This document shows, piece after piece, positions 1 through 6,270 of a stretch of DNA of 6,282 bases; positions within the stretch are counted from its first letter, which is position 1; each line of letters opens with the position of its first letter. A program made the translations under genes and the position numbers. The stretch is taken from contig JBKQWK010000181.1 of the NCBI GenBank assembly GCA_052139595.1, positions 1 through 6,282 on the forward strand, written 5' to 3'. The DNA comes from JBKQWK01 sp052139595 (GTDB taxonomy: Bacteria; Actinomycetota; Thermoleophilia; UBA2241). The notes below the pieces were generated by a model, which saw only the letters and a list, made by a program, of their open reading frames with translations, made no database searches and was not told the DNA's origin.

Positions 1-69
1 GGCAGCTGCGGCAGCGGCAGCGCCAAGCCGACAGTCATGCTGCCAATGGTCTATCAGGAGGCGGTGTGA
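1..69 (+). CDS. 3' end of an upstream gene, possibly the iron-sulfur subunit (AorA-like) of the AOR complex; partial
   Basis: The frame starting at position 1 is open and ends at TGA 67-69, giving the last 22 residues of a protein (GSCGSGSAKP followed by TVMLPMVYQEAV). No domain can be recognised in so short a tail. It has one cysteine in a Gly/Ser-rich stretch. The stop codon lies 2 nt before the preferred ATG of the AOR gene and overlaps its alternative GTG start, and the AOR ribosome binding site lies inside this reading frame, so the two genes are very probably co-transcribed. In characterised AorABC operons the gene directly before the AOR catalytic subunit encodes a polyferredoxin-like subunit, which makes that the leading guess. 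It is inferred from position only; the tail itself does not show it. Confidence 0.5.
   Translation, partial: GSCGSGSAKPTVMLPMVYQEAV
56..61 (+). promoter_or_regulatory. Strong ribosome binding site of the AOR gene (AGGAGG)
   Basis: A perfect AGGAGG lies 10 nt before ATG 72 and 4 nt before GTG 66. The spacing and codon type favour ATG 72, and proteins of the AOR family normally begin with Met-Tyr/Phe-Gly-Trp, which is what ATG 72 gives. Confidence 0.75.
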
Positions 70-71
70 TC

Positions 72-1952
72 ATGTTCGGCTGGACGGGAAATGTGCTACG
101 TGTCGACCTGACCAACCTCGCCACGTCGGTCGAGGAACTTGATCGCACGGCCGCCGAGCAGTACATCGGTGGGCTCGGCTTAGGTGCCAAATACCTTTAC
201 GATGAGATCGACCCGGCGATCGATGCTTTCTCGCCGGGCAACAAGCTGCTCTTTGTGACCGGTCCGCTAACGGGCACCGGGGCGCCGGCCGCCAATCGCT
301 ATGTGGTGGTGACCAAGTCGCCACTGACCGGCGGCATCGCCAACTCGACGGCCGCCGGCGAGTTTGCCGTCAACCTCAAGTACGCCGGCTGGGACATGGT
401 CATTTTCGAGGGCAAGGCTCCGCATCCCGTCTATCTATACATCGACGATGATCGGGTCTCGTTTGGCGATGCGGCAAGCCTCTGGGGTATGGCGACGGAA
501 GACACCGAGCAAGCCGTGATCGCCGCCACTGCAGCGGATGCCAAGGTGTCCTGCATCGGTCCGGCCGGCGAGAACCTGGTGCGTTTCGCTTGCGTAATGA
601 ACGACATGGGTCGCGCCGCCGGACGCTCCGGCGTTGGCGCCGTGATGGGCTCGAAGAACTTGAAGGCCGTTGCCGTACGTGGCACCGGCGGCGTGCGGGT
701 GGCCGATAACGCCCGCTTTTACGACGCCATCGTCAGCTGCTACAAGACGCTCGACGATCCCTATACAGCGCACTTTCACCAGACCGGTACGCCCGGGGTG
801 CTTGAACTCGTGCATACCTTCGGGGCTCTGCCGACGAAAAACTTTCAGTCCGGAGATAACCTGCACTACAAGAAGCTCACTGGCGAAGTGCTGGCCGACA
901 CTCTCTCAGTGCGCAGTCACATGGGCATGGCCTGCCCGTCCTGCCCGATCGCCTGCGGACGCGTCACCCGGGTGACGAACCCCGACTTTGCCGGCATTGG
1001 CGCCGGCCCGGAATACGAGACGATCGGCATGTTCGGCTCGAGCTGTTACACCAACGACCTCGAGGCGGTCAGCAAGGCCAACTTCATCTGCAATCAGATG
1101 GGCATGGACACGATCACGACCGGCAACGCCATTGCCTGCGTGATGGAGATGTTCGAACGCGGCTTGATCCCTGAGGAAGATATCGGTTTTGCCCTGCCCT
1201 TCGGTGAGGCCAGGGGGATGGTCAAGCTGACCGAGATGATTGCGCGTCGTCAGGGCTTTGGTGACCTGCTGGCTGAAGGCGGCTACCGCATGAGCGAGCG
1301 CTACGGTCATCCCGAGTACTTCATGGGCGTGAAGAAACAGGAGTTTCCCAGCTACGACGGCCGTGCTTTGCAAGGCATGGCCCTGGGCTACGCCACCCAG
1401 CCGCGCGGTGCCTGTCACATTCGCGGCGAATTGCAGGACCTCGACCTCTACGGCCAAGTCGGTTGGCGCGTCACCCGCGACCGCGGTATGGACGTCGTCG
1501 ATCCGCTTTCGTGGGAAGACAAGCCGGCGCTTGCCGTCGACGTGCAGGACTGGTTCTGCCTGATCGACTCCAGCGGCACCTGCAACTTTGTCTGGTTCAT
1601 GGGCTGTGACGAGGACCAGATGCGCGAGCTGCTGGAAGCGGCCACTGGCATCGATATGGGTGGCTACGAAGGCTTCATGCGCACCGGCGAGCGCATCTTC
1701 AACCTGGAGACGCTGTTCAACCGCCGCGCCGGTCTGACCGCTGCCGACGACACGTTGCCCACACGCATGCTCGAGGAGCCGATGCCGGACGGACCGGCCA
1801 AGGGCTCCGTCTGTGAGCTGGGCAAGATGCTGCCGCCCTACTACGCGCTGCGTGGCTGGGATGCGCAGGGCAATGTCACGGCTGTGAAGGCAGCTGAGCT
1901 CGGTCTCGCCGACTCAGTCGCGGTCCTGACTGGGAGCGCACGTGGTGTCTGA
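72..1952 (+). CDS. aorB: Tungsten-dependent aldehyde:ferredoxin oxidoreductase, catalytic subunit (AorB-like)
   Basis: Cytoplasmic enzyme expected to oxidise aldehydes to carboxylic acids, using a tungsten (or molybdenum) bis-pterin cofactor and one [4Fe-4S] cluster. From ATG 72 it has 626 residues, a normal family length (about 600-650). The N-terminal pterin-binding domain (about 2-205) carries the opening MFGWTG, NRYVVVTKSPLTGG (75-88) and GRAAGRSGVG (180-189). The C-terminal domains carry the cluster ligands Cys288, Cys291 and Cys295 (CPSCPIAC) and Cys504, the last within DSSGTC (499-504), one of the two pterin-contact motifs. The other is NQMGMD (341-346), with Asn where Asp is usual. 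GPEYET (312-317) and His449 in GACHIR probably supply the active-site Glu and His known from the Pyrococcus enzyme. GTG 66 would add only two residues. The next gene, a FAD protein overlapping by 11 bp, points to the AorB type rather than the single-subunit archaeal enzymes or BamB. The real substrate and the choice of W over Mo cannot be read from sequence. Confidence 0.93.
   Translation: MFGWTGNVLRVDLTNLATSVEELDRTAAEQYIGGLGLGAKYLYDEIDPAIDAFSPGNKLLFVTGPLTGTGAPAANRYVVVTKSPLTGGIANSTAAGEFAVNLKYAGWDMVIFEGKAPHPVYLYIDDDRVSFGDAASLWGMATEDTEQAVIAATAADAKVSCIGPAGENLVRFACVMNDMGRAAGRSGVGAVMGSKNLKAVAVRGTGGVRVADNARFYDAIVSCYKTLDDPYTAHFHQTGTPGVLELVHTFGALPTKNFQSGDNLHYKKLTGEVLADTLSVRSHMGMACPSCPIACGRVTRVTNPDFAGIGAGPEYETIGMFGSSCYTNDLEAVSKANFICNQMGMDTITTGNAIACVMEMFERGLIPEEDIGFALPFGEARGMVKLTEMIARRQGFGDLLAEGGYRMSERYGHPEYFMGVKKQEFPSYDGRALQGMALGYATQPRGACHIRGELQDLDLYGQVGWRVTRDRGMDVVDPLSWEDKPALAVDVQDWFCLIDSSGTCNFVWFMGCDEDQMRELLEAATGIDMGGYEGFMRTGERIFNLETLFNRRAGLTAADDTLPTRMLEEPMPDGPAKGSVCELGKMLPPYYALRGWDAQGNVTAVKAAELGLADSVAVLTGSARGV
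1932..1936 (+). promoter_or_regulatory. Ribosome binding site of the FAD subunit gene, inside the end of the AOR gene
   Basis: GGGAG sits 5 nt before GTG 1942 and 8 nt before a second in-frame GTG at 1945. It lies within the AOR coding sequence, so translation of the two subunits is probably coupled. The choice between the two GTG codons changes the protein by one residue only. Confidence 0.5.
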
Positions 1953-3204
1953 GCGTCTTCTGATCCTCGGCAACAGTGCCGCCGCGCTCGCCGCCGTGCG
2001 CGCGATTCGCGCCCACGGCGGCGAGCAAACCATCACCATTGCTTCGAAGGAGTCGTGCACCGCCTACTCACCGGTGCTGACCACCTACTACCTGCGTGGT
2101 CGCATCCCCGAGGCGGCGATCTACCTCCACGACCTCGCCTACTACAGCGAGCGCGACATCACCTGCCACTTCGGCAAGGCGGCCGTTGGTCTCGACACCG
2201 CCGCCCAGCGCGTCACTCTCGACGACGGTACGCATCTCGAGTACGACAGGCTGCTCATCGCCAGCGGTGCTTCGGCCAGGCGCGTCACTGGCCTGGATCC
2301 TGAGATCGCCTCTGAGGTCTGCTACCTGCGCACGATCGAAGATGCGCGCCGCATCCACGATGCGGCTCTGGGCGCAAAGCACATCGTCATCATGGGCGCC
2401 GGCCTCGTCAGTCTGCAGGTGGCTACCGCTGTCGCCCGCCCGGAGCTGCGGGTGACCTGCGTGGTTGCCTCACGACAGATTCTCTCGCAGAACATTGATG
2501 CGACCTGCGCCGCACTCCTGCGCGATCACGTTGAACGTTCGGCGAACATCGAGTTTCTCTTCGGCACCAGCGTCACGGCGATCGCGAAGGCCAACGGTGG
2601 CTACCGCGTGAGCCTCGACTCGGGGGCCGAACTGGCGGCGGACCTGCTCGTTGCCGGCAAGGGTGTTGCGCCGAACATTGAATTCGTCGATCGTCAGCAG
2701 ATCGCGGTCGAAGACGGTATCCTCGTCGACGATCACCTGCGCACCAGTGCCGAAAATGTCTGGGCCGCCGGTGACCTGGCTCAGGGCCGCAATCGCATCA
2801 GCGGTAAGGTCGAGCTGGTCGCCAACTGGATCAATGCCTGCGCTCAAGGGGCTGTTGCCGGGGACAATATGGCCGGCGGCGACCTCACTTTTCCCGGTTC
2901 GGTGGCCGAGAACATTACCACGCTACTCGGCGCCCCGGTCGCCTCCATCGGCATCACGCGGAGTCGCGAGGGCGACGGGTTGCGCGAAATCACCTACCTC
3001 GAAGAGTCTCGCGGCGTCTATCGCAAGCTGCTCCTGCGCGGCGATGTTTTGGTCGGTGCGGTGCTGCTGCGCGATATCGAGGACACCGGTGTCTTGCGCG
3101 GTGCCATCGTTGCCAGCAGCGAACCCTGGCCGTCGGCCGAGGCCGCCCTGAAAGGCCGTGTCACCTACGCGGAGCGTCTGAAGGCCGGTCTGGGGGGCGG
3201 GTGA
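1942..3204 (+). CDS. aorC: FAD-dependent NAD(P) oxidoreductase, AorC-like subunit of the AOR complex
   Basis: Flavoprotein of the pyridine nucleotide-disulfide oxidoreductase superfamily (420 residues), expected to pass electrons between the AOR iron-sulfur chain and NAD(P). The FAD Rossmann motif is near the N-terminus (LLILGNSAAA, 6-15), the conserved LLIASGA is at 104-110, a second Rossmann motif for NAD(P) is at IVIMGAGLVS (148-157), and the second FAD motif NVWAAGDLAQ is at 272-281. The C-terminus (about 358-390, with KLLLRGDVLVGAVLLRD) resembles the dimerisation-type end of NirB and rubredoxin reductase-like proteins. There is no redox-active CxxxxC pair, so it is not a disulfide reductase. 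The NAD(P) motif has Ser in place of the last Gly, and the acidic residue usual at the end of the next strand is replaced (VTCVVASRQ, 171-179), which bears on NADH versus NADPH preference. The start overlaps the AOR gene by 11 bp, and the last 44 bp overlap the convergent exporter gene. The function in an AOR complex is inferred from gene order. Confidence 0.85.
   Translation: MVSERLLILGNSAAALAAVRAIRAHGGEQTITIASKESCTAYSPVLTTYYLRGRIPEAAIYLHDLAYYSERDITCHFGKAAVGLDTAAQRVTLDDGTHLEYDRLLIASGASARRVTGLDPEIASEVCYLRTIEDARRIHDAALGAKHIVIMGAGLVSLQVATAVARPELRVTCVVASRQILSQNIDATCAALLRDHVERSANIEFLFGTSVTAIAKANGGYRVSLDSGAELAADLLVAGKGVAPNIEFVDRQQIAVEDGILVDDHLRTSAENVWAAGDLAQGRNRISGKVELVANWINACAQGAVAGDNMAGGDLTFPGSVAENITTLLGAPVASIGITRSREGDGLREITYLEESRGVYRKLLLRGDVLVGAVLLRDIEDTGVLRGAIVASSEPWPSAEAALKGRVTYAERLKAGLGGG
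3161..3204. other. 44-bp tail-to-tail overlap of aorC-like and MFS genes
   Basis: The final 13 codons and stop of the plus-strand FAD gene are read antisense as part of the arginine-rich tail of the exporter. There is no room for a conventional terminator between the operons. A short hairpin can form just past the FAD gene stop (ACCCG 3204-3208 with CGGGT 3216-3220, 7-nt loop), but it has only 5 pairs and no T-run. Confidence 0.8.
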
Positions 3205-4447
3205 CCCGAACTCGCCGGGTGACGAGGACGCGTAGTCGGCAAACGTCGGTAGCAGTCGGCAGCGGTCGTAGCACGGCGATCGTCAACAACCCAGCCGCGG
3301 CGGCGATGGCGATCACGAAGCGCGGCGCCAGAAGCTCGGCCACCAGGCCCCAAAAGGCGAAGCCGACGCCTTGCGCGAACATGAGCCCGGCACTATGCGC
3401 CGCCAGCGCGCGGCCGCGCAGGGCTTCGGCGCTGAGCGAGAACAGGCGTTGGTCGTAGCCGGGCAGGTAGGCGCAGCCGAGACCGGCGAGGAAGAGGAGC
3501 GTCATCGCAAGGGGCAGGCTGGGGCGCAGGGCGAAGAACAGCAAGGGCAGGCAGGTGAACAAAGCACCGACGACTATGACGCGCACCTGCCGGTGCAGAG
3601 AGAAGTAGCGGGCCACCGAGAGGTCGGCGATCGCGGTGCCCGCAGGCACGGCGGCGAGGAAGAGGCCGACGGCGCCAGTCCCTCGGCCGATCTCGTGCAC
3701 GTAGGGAGCCGCCAGTGCCTCCGGAGCGGCGGTGCAGGCCGGCAGCAGCCAGCCGAAGAGCAGCAGACGTCGCAGGGTCGGCTGGCTGAGGATGCGTCGC
3801 AGGCCGGCCAGCGAGTCACGCAGCACGGGCAGATTGCTGCCCGCCACGCGCCGCGGCCGCTTTTTGGTCCCCAGGCGCAGCAATAGTGCTGCGGCGGCGA
3901 ATGAGATGGCGTCAAGGGTGAGCGCCCCCCGCGGGGTCAGGACGAGCAGCAAAAGGCCGCCGACGAGGTTGCCGGCAACTTGGGTGAGCTGTGCTGCTAG
4001 GCGCAGAAGCGAGCGACCGAGGACGAAGCTGGGCTCGTCGGGGAGGACCTCCGGCAGTGTGGCCGCGCGCACGCCCGCAAATAGCGGCGCGATGAGGCCG
4101 AGCAAAAAGAGCAGGACGAGCAGCCCTGCCACGGGCAGAGCCACGTCGGCCATCACGGCGACGATCAGAGCGCTGAGCAGGTTACAGCTCACCAACACGG
4201 CACGGGCCGGCAAGCGATCGACGAGCGACGAGAGCAGCACGCCGGCGAAGAGGTAGGGCAGAAAGACGAGACTGAAGGTCAGAGCGGCAAGCGCCGTCGA
4301 GCCAGTCTCTGCATAGACAAGTACCGTGAGCGCGACGGCGGCGACGACGTCACCGAGCAGCGAGATGACCTGGGCGGCGAAGAGGGCGCTGAACTCCAGA
4401 TTGGCAAAGAGTGGGCGATAGCGGGGCGAGCCGGACCCAGGGGGCAT
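3161..4447 (-). CDS. Major facilitator superfamily exporter (MFS_3/EntS-like), substrate unknown
   Basis: Inner-membrane secondary transporter, probably a drug/siderophore-type proton antiporter. From ATG 4447 it has 428 residues, with about 12 hydrophobic helices: roughly six between 22 and 192, a basic central loop (about 193-225, with KKRPRR) and six more between 228 and 394. The N-terminus (YRPLFANLEFSALFAAQ, then ISLLGD) and the degenerate motif A DRLPAR (77-82) after helix 2 are typical of MFS_3 proteins common in Actinomycetota. A GTG at 4489 would add 14 polar residues but has no ribosome binding site; ATG 4447 has AGGA 8 nt upstream and also a well-placed promoter, so it is preferred. 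The last ~30 residues are a proline/arginine-rich tail with no membrane segment, encoded partly opposite the end of the FAD gene; the tail may be a late extension. It follows the HD-GYP gene on the same strand after 185 bp. Nothing in the sequence indicates the cargo. Confidence 0.85.
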   Translation of the reverse strand: MPPGSGSPRYRPLFANLEFSALFAAQVISLLGDVVAAVALTVLVYAETGSTALAALTFSLVFLPYLFAGVLLSSLVDRLPARAVLVSCNLLSALIVAVMADVALPVAGLLVLLFLLGLIAPLFAGVRAATLPEVLPDEPSFVLGRSLLRLAAQLTQVAGNLVGGLLLLVLTPRGALTLDAISFAAAALLLRLGTKKRPRRVAGSNLPVLRDSLAGLRRILSQPTLRRLLLFGWLLPACTAAPEALAAPYVHEIGRGTGAVGLFLAAVPAGTAIADLSVARYFSLHRQVRVIVVGALFTCLPLLFFALRPSLPLAMTLLFLAGLGCAYLPGYDQRLFSLSAEALRGRALAAHSAGLMFAQGVGFAFWGLVAELLAPRFVIAIAAAAGLLTIAVLRPLPTATDVCRLRVLVTRRVRVTRPPDRPSDAPRR

Positions 4448-4454
4448 GTCGTCA

Positions 4455-4482
4455 ATCCTACACCCGGTGGCCCGCCTGTCGA
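4455..4482 (-). promoter_or_regulatory. Candidate promoter of the MFS gene, possibly leaderless
   Basis: Read on the minus strand, TCGACA (4482-4477, five of six matches to TTGACA) is followed after 16 nt by TAGGAT (4460-4455, a TAnnnT -10 box of the kind common in Actinomycetota). Seven nucleotides then separate it from ATG 4447, so transcription would start at or next to the start codon. The same AGGA could instead be a ribosome binding site in a transcript from the HD-GYP gene. This is a motif match only. Confidence 0.35.
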
Positions 4483-4551
4483 TCGCCACAAAAGATGTTC
4501 GGCGAGGCTACGCGGTCGCCGGGGACGAGGTCTGCAGGTGCTTCTCGCACA

Positions 4552-4632
4552 GGTGAAGCCTGAACTCGCTCCGGCATAGACGAAGCCTGAACTCGCCTTG
4601 GCATTGGTGAGGCTTGGAGTTTCCTCCGCTGG
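4552..4632. repeat. Three imperfect 27-bp tandem repeats in the HD-GYP/MFS spacer
   Basis: Units are 4552-4578, 4579-4605 and 4606-4632. The first two share an identical 15-mer GAAGCCTGAACTCGC (4555-4569 and 4582-4596) and match at 21 of 27 positions; the third is degenerate (about half identical) but keeps the 27-bp phase and abuts the HD-GYP stop codon. On the minus strand the units read, in one frame, as nine-residue repeats (QASPMPRRV, QASSMPERV, then a partial QASPV), but no start codon or gene context supports a protein there. The rest of the spacer (4483-4551) shows nothing I recognise. Confidence 0.6.
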
Positions 4633-6270
4633 TCAGTCGCTGAACGCGAAGCCTGCCGCGAAGACGCGCTCACAAGCCGCAGCCACGTCGGCATCGAACG
4701 TGCGGCCGGCGTTCTCGTGGACCTCGGCCAGGGCCATCCCGACGCCGAGCGCCGCCCGATAGGGGCGATGCGACGACATCGCGTCGACCACGTCGGCAAC
4801 GGCGAGGATTCTGGCCGCCGGCAAAATATCTTCGCCGCTGAGGCCCTGCGGGTAGCCCGACCCGTCGAGGCGTTCGTGATGCTGCAGCACCAGCTGAGCA
4901 ACAGGCTGGTCGAACTCGATGGTCCTGATGACGTCGTAGCCTGACTGCGAGTGCTGCTTGATCAGGCTGAACTCCAGTGCGCTCAGGCGGCCCGGCTTCG
5001 TTAGTAGTTCGGCCGGGATCGAAATCTTGCCGATGTCATGGATGAGTGCCGCCAGGCGCAGGCTGTCTTGTTGCTCGGCGGTCATGCCCATCTCCGCGGC
5101 AATCGCTACCGCCAGCTCGGCCACATGGCGCTCGTGGCCGGCCGTGTAGGGGTCGCGGACCTCGGCCAAGTGACCCATGGCGAGGACGGTGCCCTCGACC
5201 GTGCGCCGCAGCTGCTCGGCATGGTGGCGCATCGCTTCTGCGGCCTGTTTGCGCGCGCTGATGTCGACGTCGGCGATGTAGACCAGATCACACGTTTGCT
5301 CATGGCCGGGGACGACTGTGCACGTCTCGAGTACGTCGATTTCCTCGCCGGCCAGCGACAGGTTAGCCGTTTCGAACGTTGCTGAGGACTCGCCGGCGAG
5401 CATTGCTGCCCAGAAGAGGTGCATGCCCCTCTTGGCCGCCGGTCCGAAAAGGTTCCTGTTGCTCGCCAGCAGATCATCGTGGCTTTGAGCCCCGCAGAGC
5501 CGAATAGCTTCCCTGTTCGCCTTGAGCGGCCGGATCAGTTCGATGCAGTGGTCATACTCCTGCTGGTTGGCGAGGATGTAGGCGATGACGTCATCGATGC
5601 CGCCCTCCGCGAGCTGCTCGAGGTACGCCTTGACTGCCGAGTGGTCTGACTCCCAGAGGGCGACCGGCGACTCCTCGAAGAGCGAGCGGTAGCGCGCCAG
5701 GCCGAGCTTGCGTTCGGTACCGGAGCGCAAAGCGCGGATCCCGAATGCCAGATCGCCGGCCAGCTCCTCGAGCAGGTGCACTTCGCTATCGGAGAACCCC
5801 GCTGGCTCATCAGCGTAAACGGTGAGCGCACCGTAGACGCCATCATCATCGTGTTCGAGAGGCAGGGCGATGGTTGATCGATAACCACGTTGCGTCGCAC
5901 TCTCATGCCAGGGAACAGTGTGTGGGTCGGTTGAGATGTCGCGCGTGTAGATGGTCTTGCTGTCGCGAATGGCGGTGCCCGCAGGGCCGCGTCCGCGAGC
6001 AGAGTCCGCCCACGTGACGTCGACAGAGGCGAGGTAGCCGTTCTCGTAGCCCGCCCAGGCGACGGGACGAACCGTCTTGGCAGCATCGTGCTCGGCGTAG
6101 CCCACCCAGGCGAAACGGTAACCACCGTCCTCACAGAGAAGGCGGCAGATCTCGGCGAGCAGCGCCTCCTCGTCCGTGGCCCTGATGAGAGCCTGATTGC
6201 AATCGCTCAGGGTGCGCAGTTCGCGGTTGAGCGCCTGCAGGGCCTGAGCGCTGTGCTGCTGCTCGCTCAT
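4633..6270 (-). CDS. GAF-PAS-HD-GYP protein, probable cyclic di-GMP phosphodiesterase; 5' end uncertain
   Basis: Predicted cytoplasmic signalling enzyme that degrades cyclic di-GMP. As read from ATG 6270 (545 residues), a short helical stretch (1-30) leads into a GAF domain (about 30-182; FAWVGY, GRGPAGTAI, IALPL), then a PAS-like domain (about 193-340; RYRSLFEESPVALWE, ending in DVDISARKQA), a linker helix and the HD-GYP domain (about 355-540). Catalytic features are all present: TAGH (His379), HDIGK (His411-Asp412, Lys415), His440, HHERLDGSGYP (464-474) and ADVVDAM with Asp493. Tyr375 stands where trinuclear HD-GYP enzymes have a metal-binding Glu, suggesting a two-metal site. No transmembrane segment is visible. 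Only 12 nt precede ATG 6270; they show no ribosome binding site and no stop in frame, and relatives often carry more sensor domains before such a GAF domain. ATG 6270 may therefore be internal and the gene partial. The signals sensed by GAF and PAS are unknown. Confidence 0.9.
   Translation of the reverse strand: MSEQQHSAQALQALNRELRTLSDCNQALIRATDEEALLAEICRLLCEDGGYRFAWVGYAEHDAAKTVRPVAWAGYENGYLASVDVTWADSARGRGPAGTAIRDSKTIYTRDISTDPHTVPWHESATQRGYRSTIALPLEHDDDGVYGALTVYADEPAGFSDSEVHLLEELAGDLAFGIRALRSGTERKLGLARYRSLFEESPVALWESDHSAVKAYLEQLAEGGIDDVIAYILANQQEYDHCIELIRPLKANREAIRLCGAQSHDDLLASNRNLFGPAAKRGMHLFWAAMLAGESSATFETANLSLAGEEIDVLETCTVVPGHEQTCDLVYIADVDISARKQAAEAMRHHAEQLRRTVEGTVLAMGHLAEVRDPYTAGHERHVAELAVAIAAEMGMTAEQQDSLRLAALIHDIGKISIPAELLTKPGRLSALEFSLIKQHSQSGYDVIRTIEFDQPVAQLVLQHHERLDGSGYPQGLSGEDILPAARILAVADVVDAMSSHRPYRAALGVGMALAEVHENAGRTFDADVAAACERVFAAGFAFSD

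Noticed and set aside
66..71. GTG 66 as the start of the AOR gene
   Set aside because: It is only 4 nt from the AGGAGG site and adds Met-Ile before the family's normal Met-Phe-Gly-Trp beginning; ATG 72 fits spacing and homology better.
3204..3220. Hairpin after the FAD gene stop as a rho-independent terminator
   Set aside because: Only five base pairs, no run of T after it, and it lies in the coding region of the opposite gene.
3371..3886. Plus-strand open frames opposite the MFS gene, one rich in Gln/Glu/Gly
   Set aside because: They are antisense reflections of a hydrophobic high-GC coding region; the composition is what the reverse of a transporter gene gives.
4448..4489. GTG 4489 as the start of the MFS gene
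   Set aside because: No ribosome binding site precedes it, the added 14 residues are not typical of the family, and promoter-like boxes lie within them.
4583..4615. Inverted repeat AAGCCT/AGGCTT in the spacer as a terminator for the HD-GYP gene
   Set aside because: It arises from the tandem repeats, the stem is interrupted by mismatches and bulges on the minus strand, and no T-run follows.
4552..4632. Tandem repeat as a CRISPR array
   Set aside because: The units are contiguous, imperfect and without spacers, and no cas genes are present.
4458..4901. Minus-strand frame carrying nonapeptide repeats as a separate gene
   Set aside because: Most of it is read out of frame from the HD-GYP catalytic domain, which is clearly the real gene; no ribosome binding site or homologous domain supports it.
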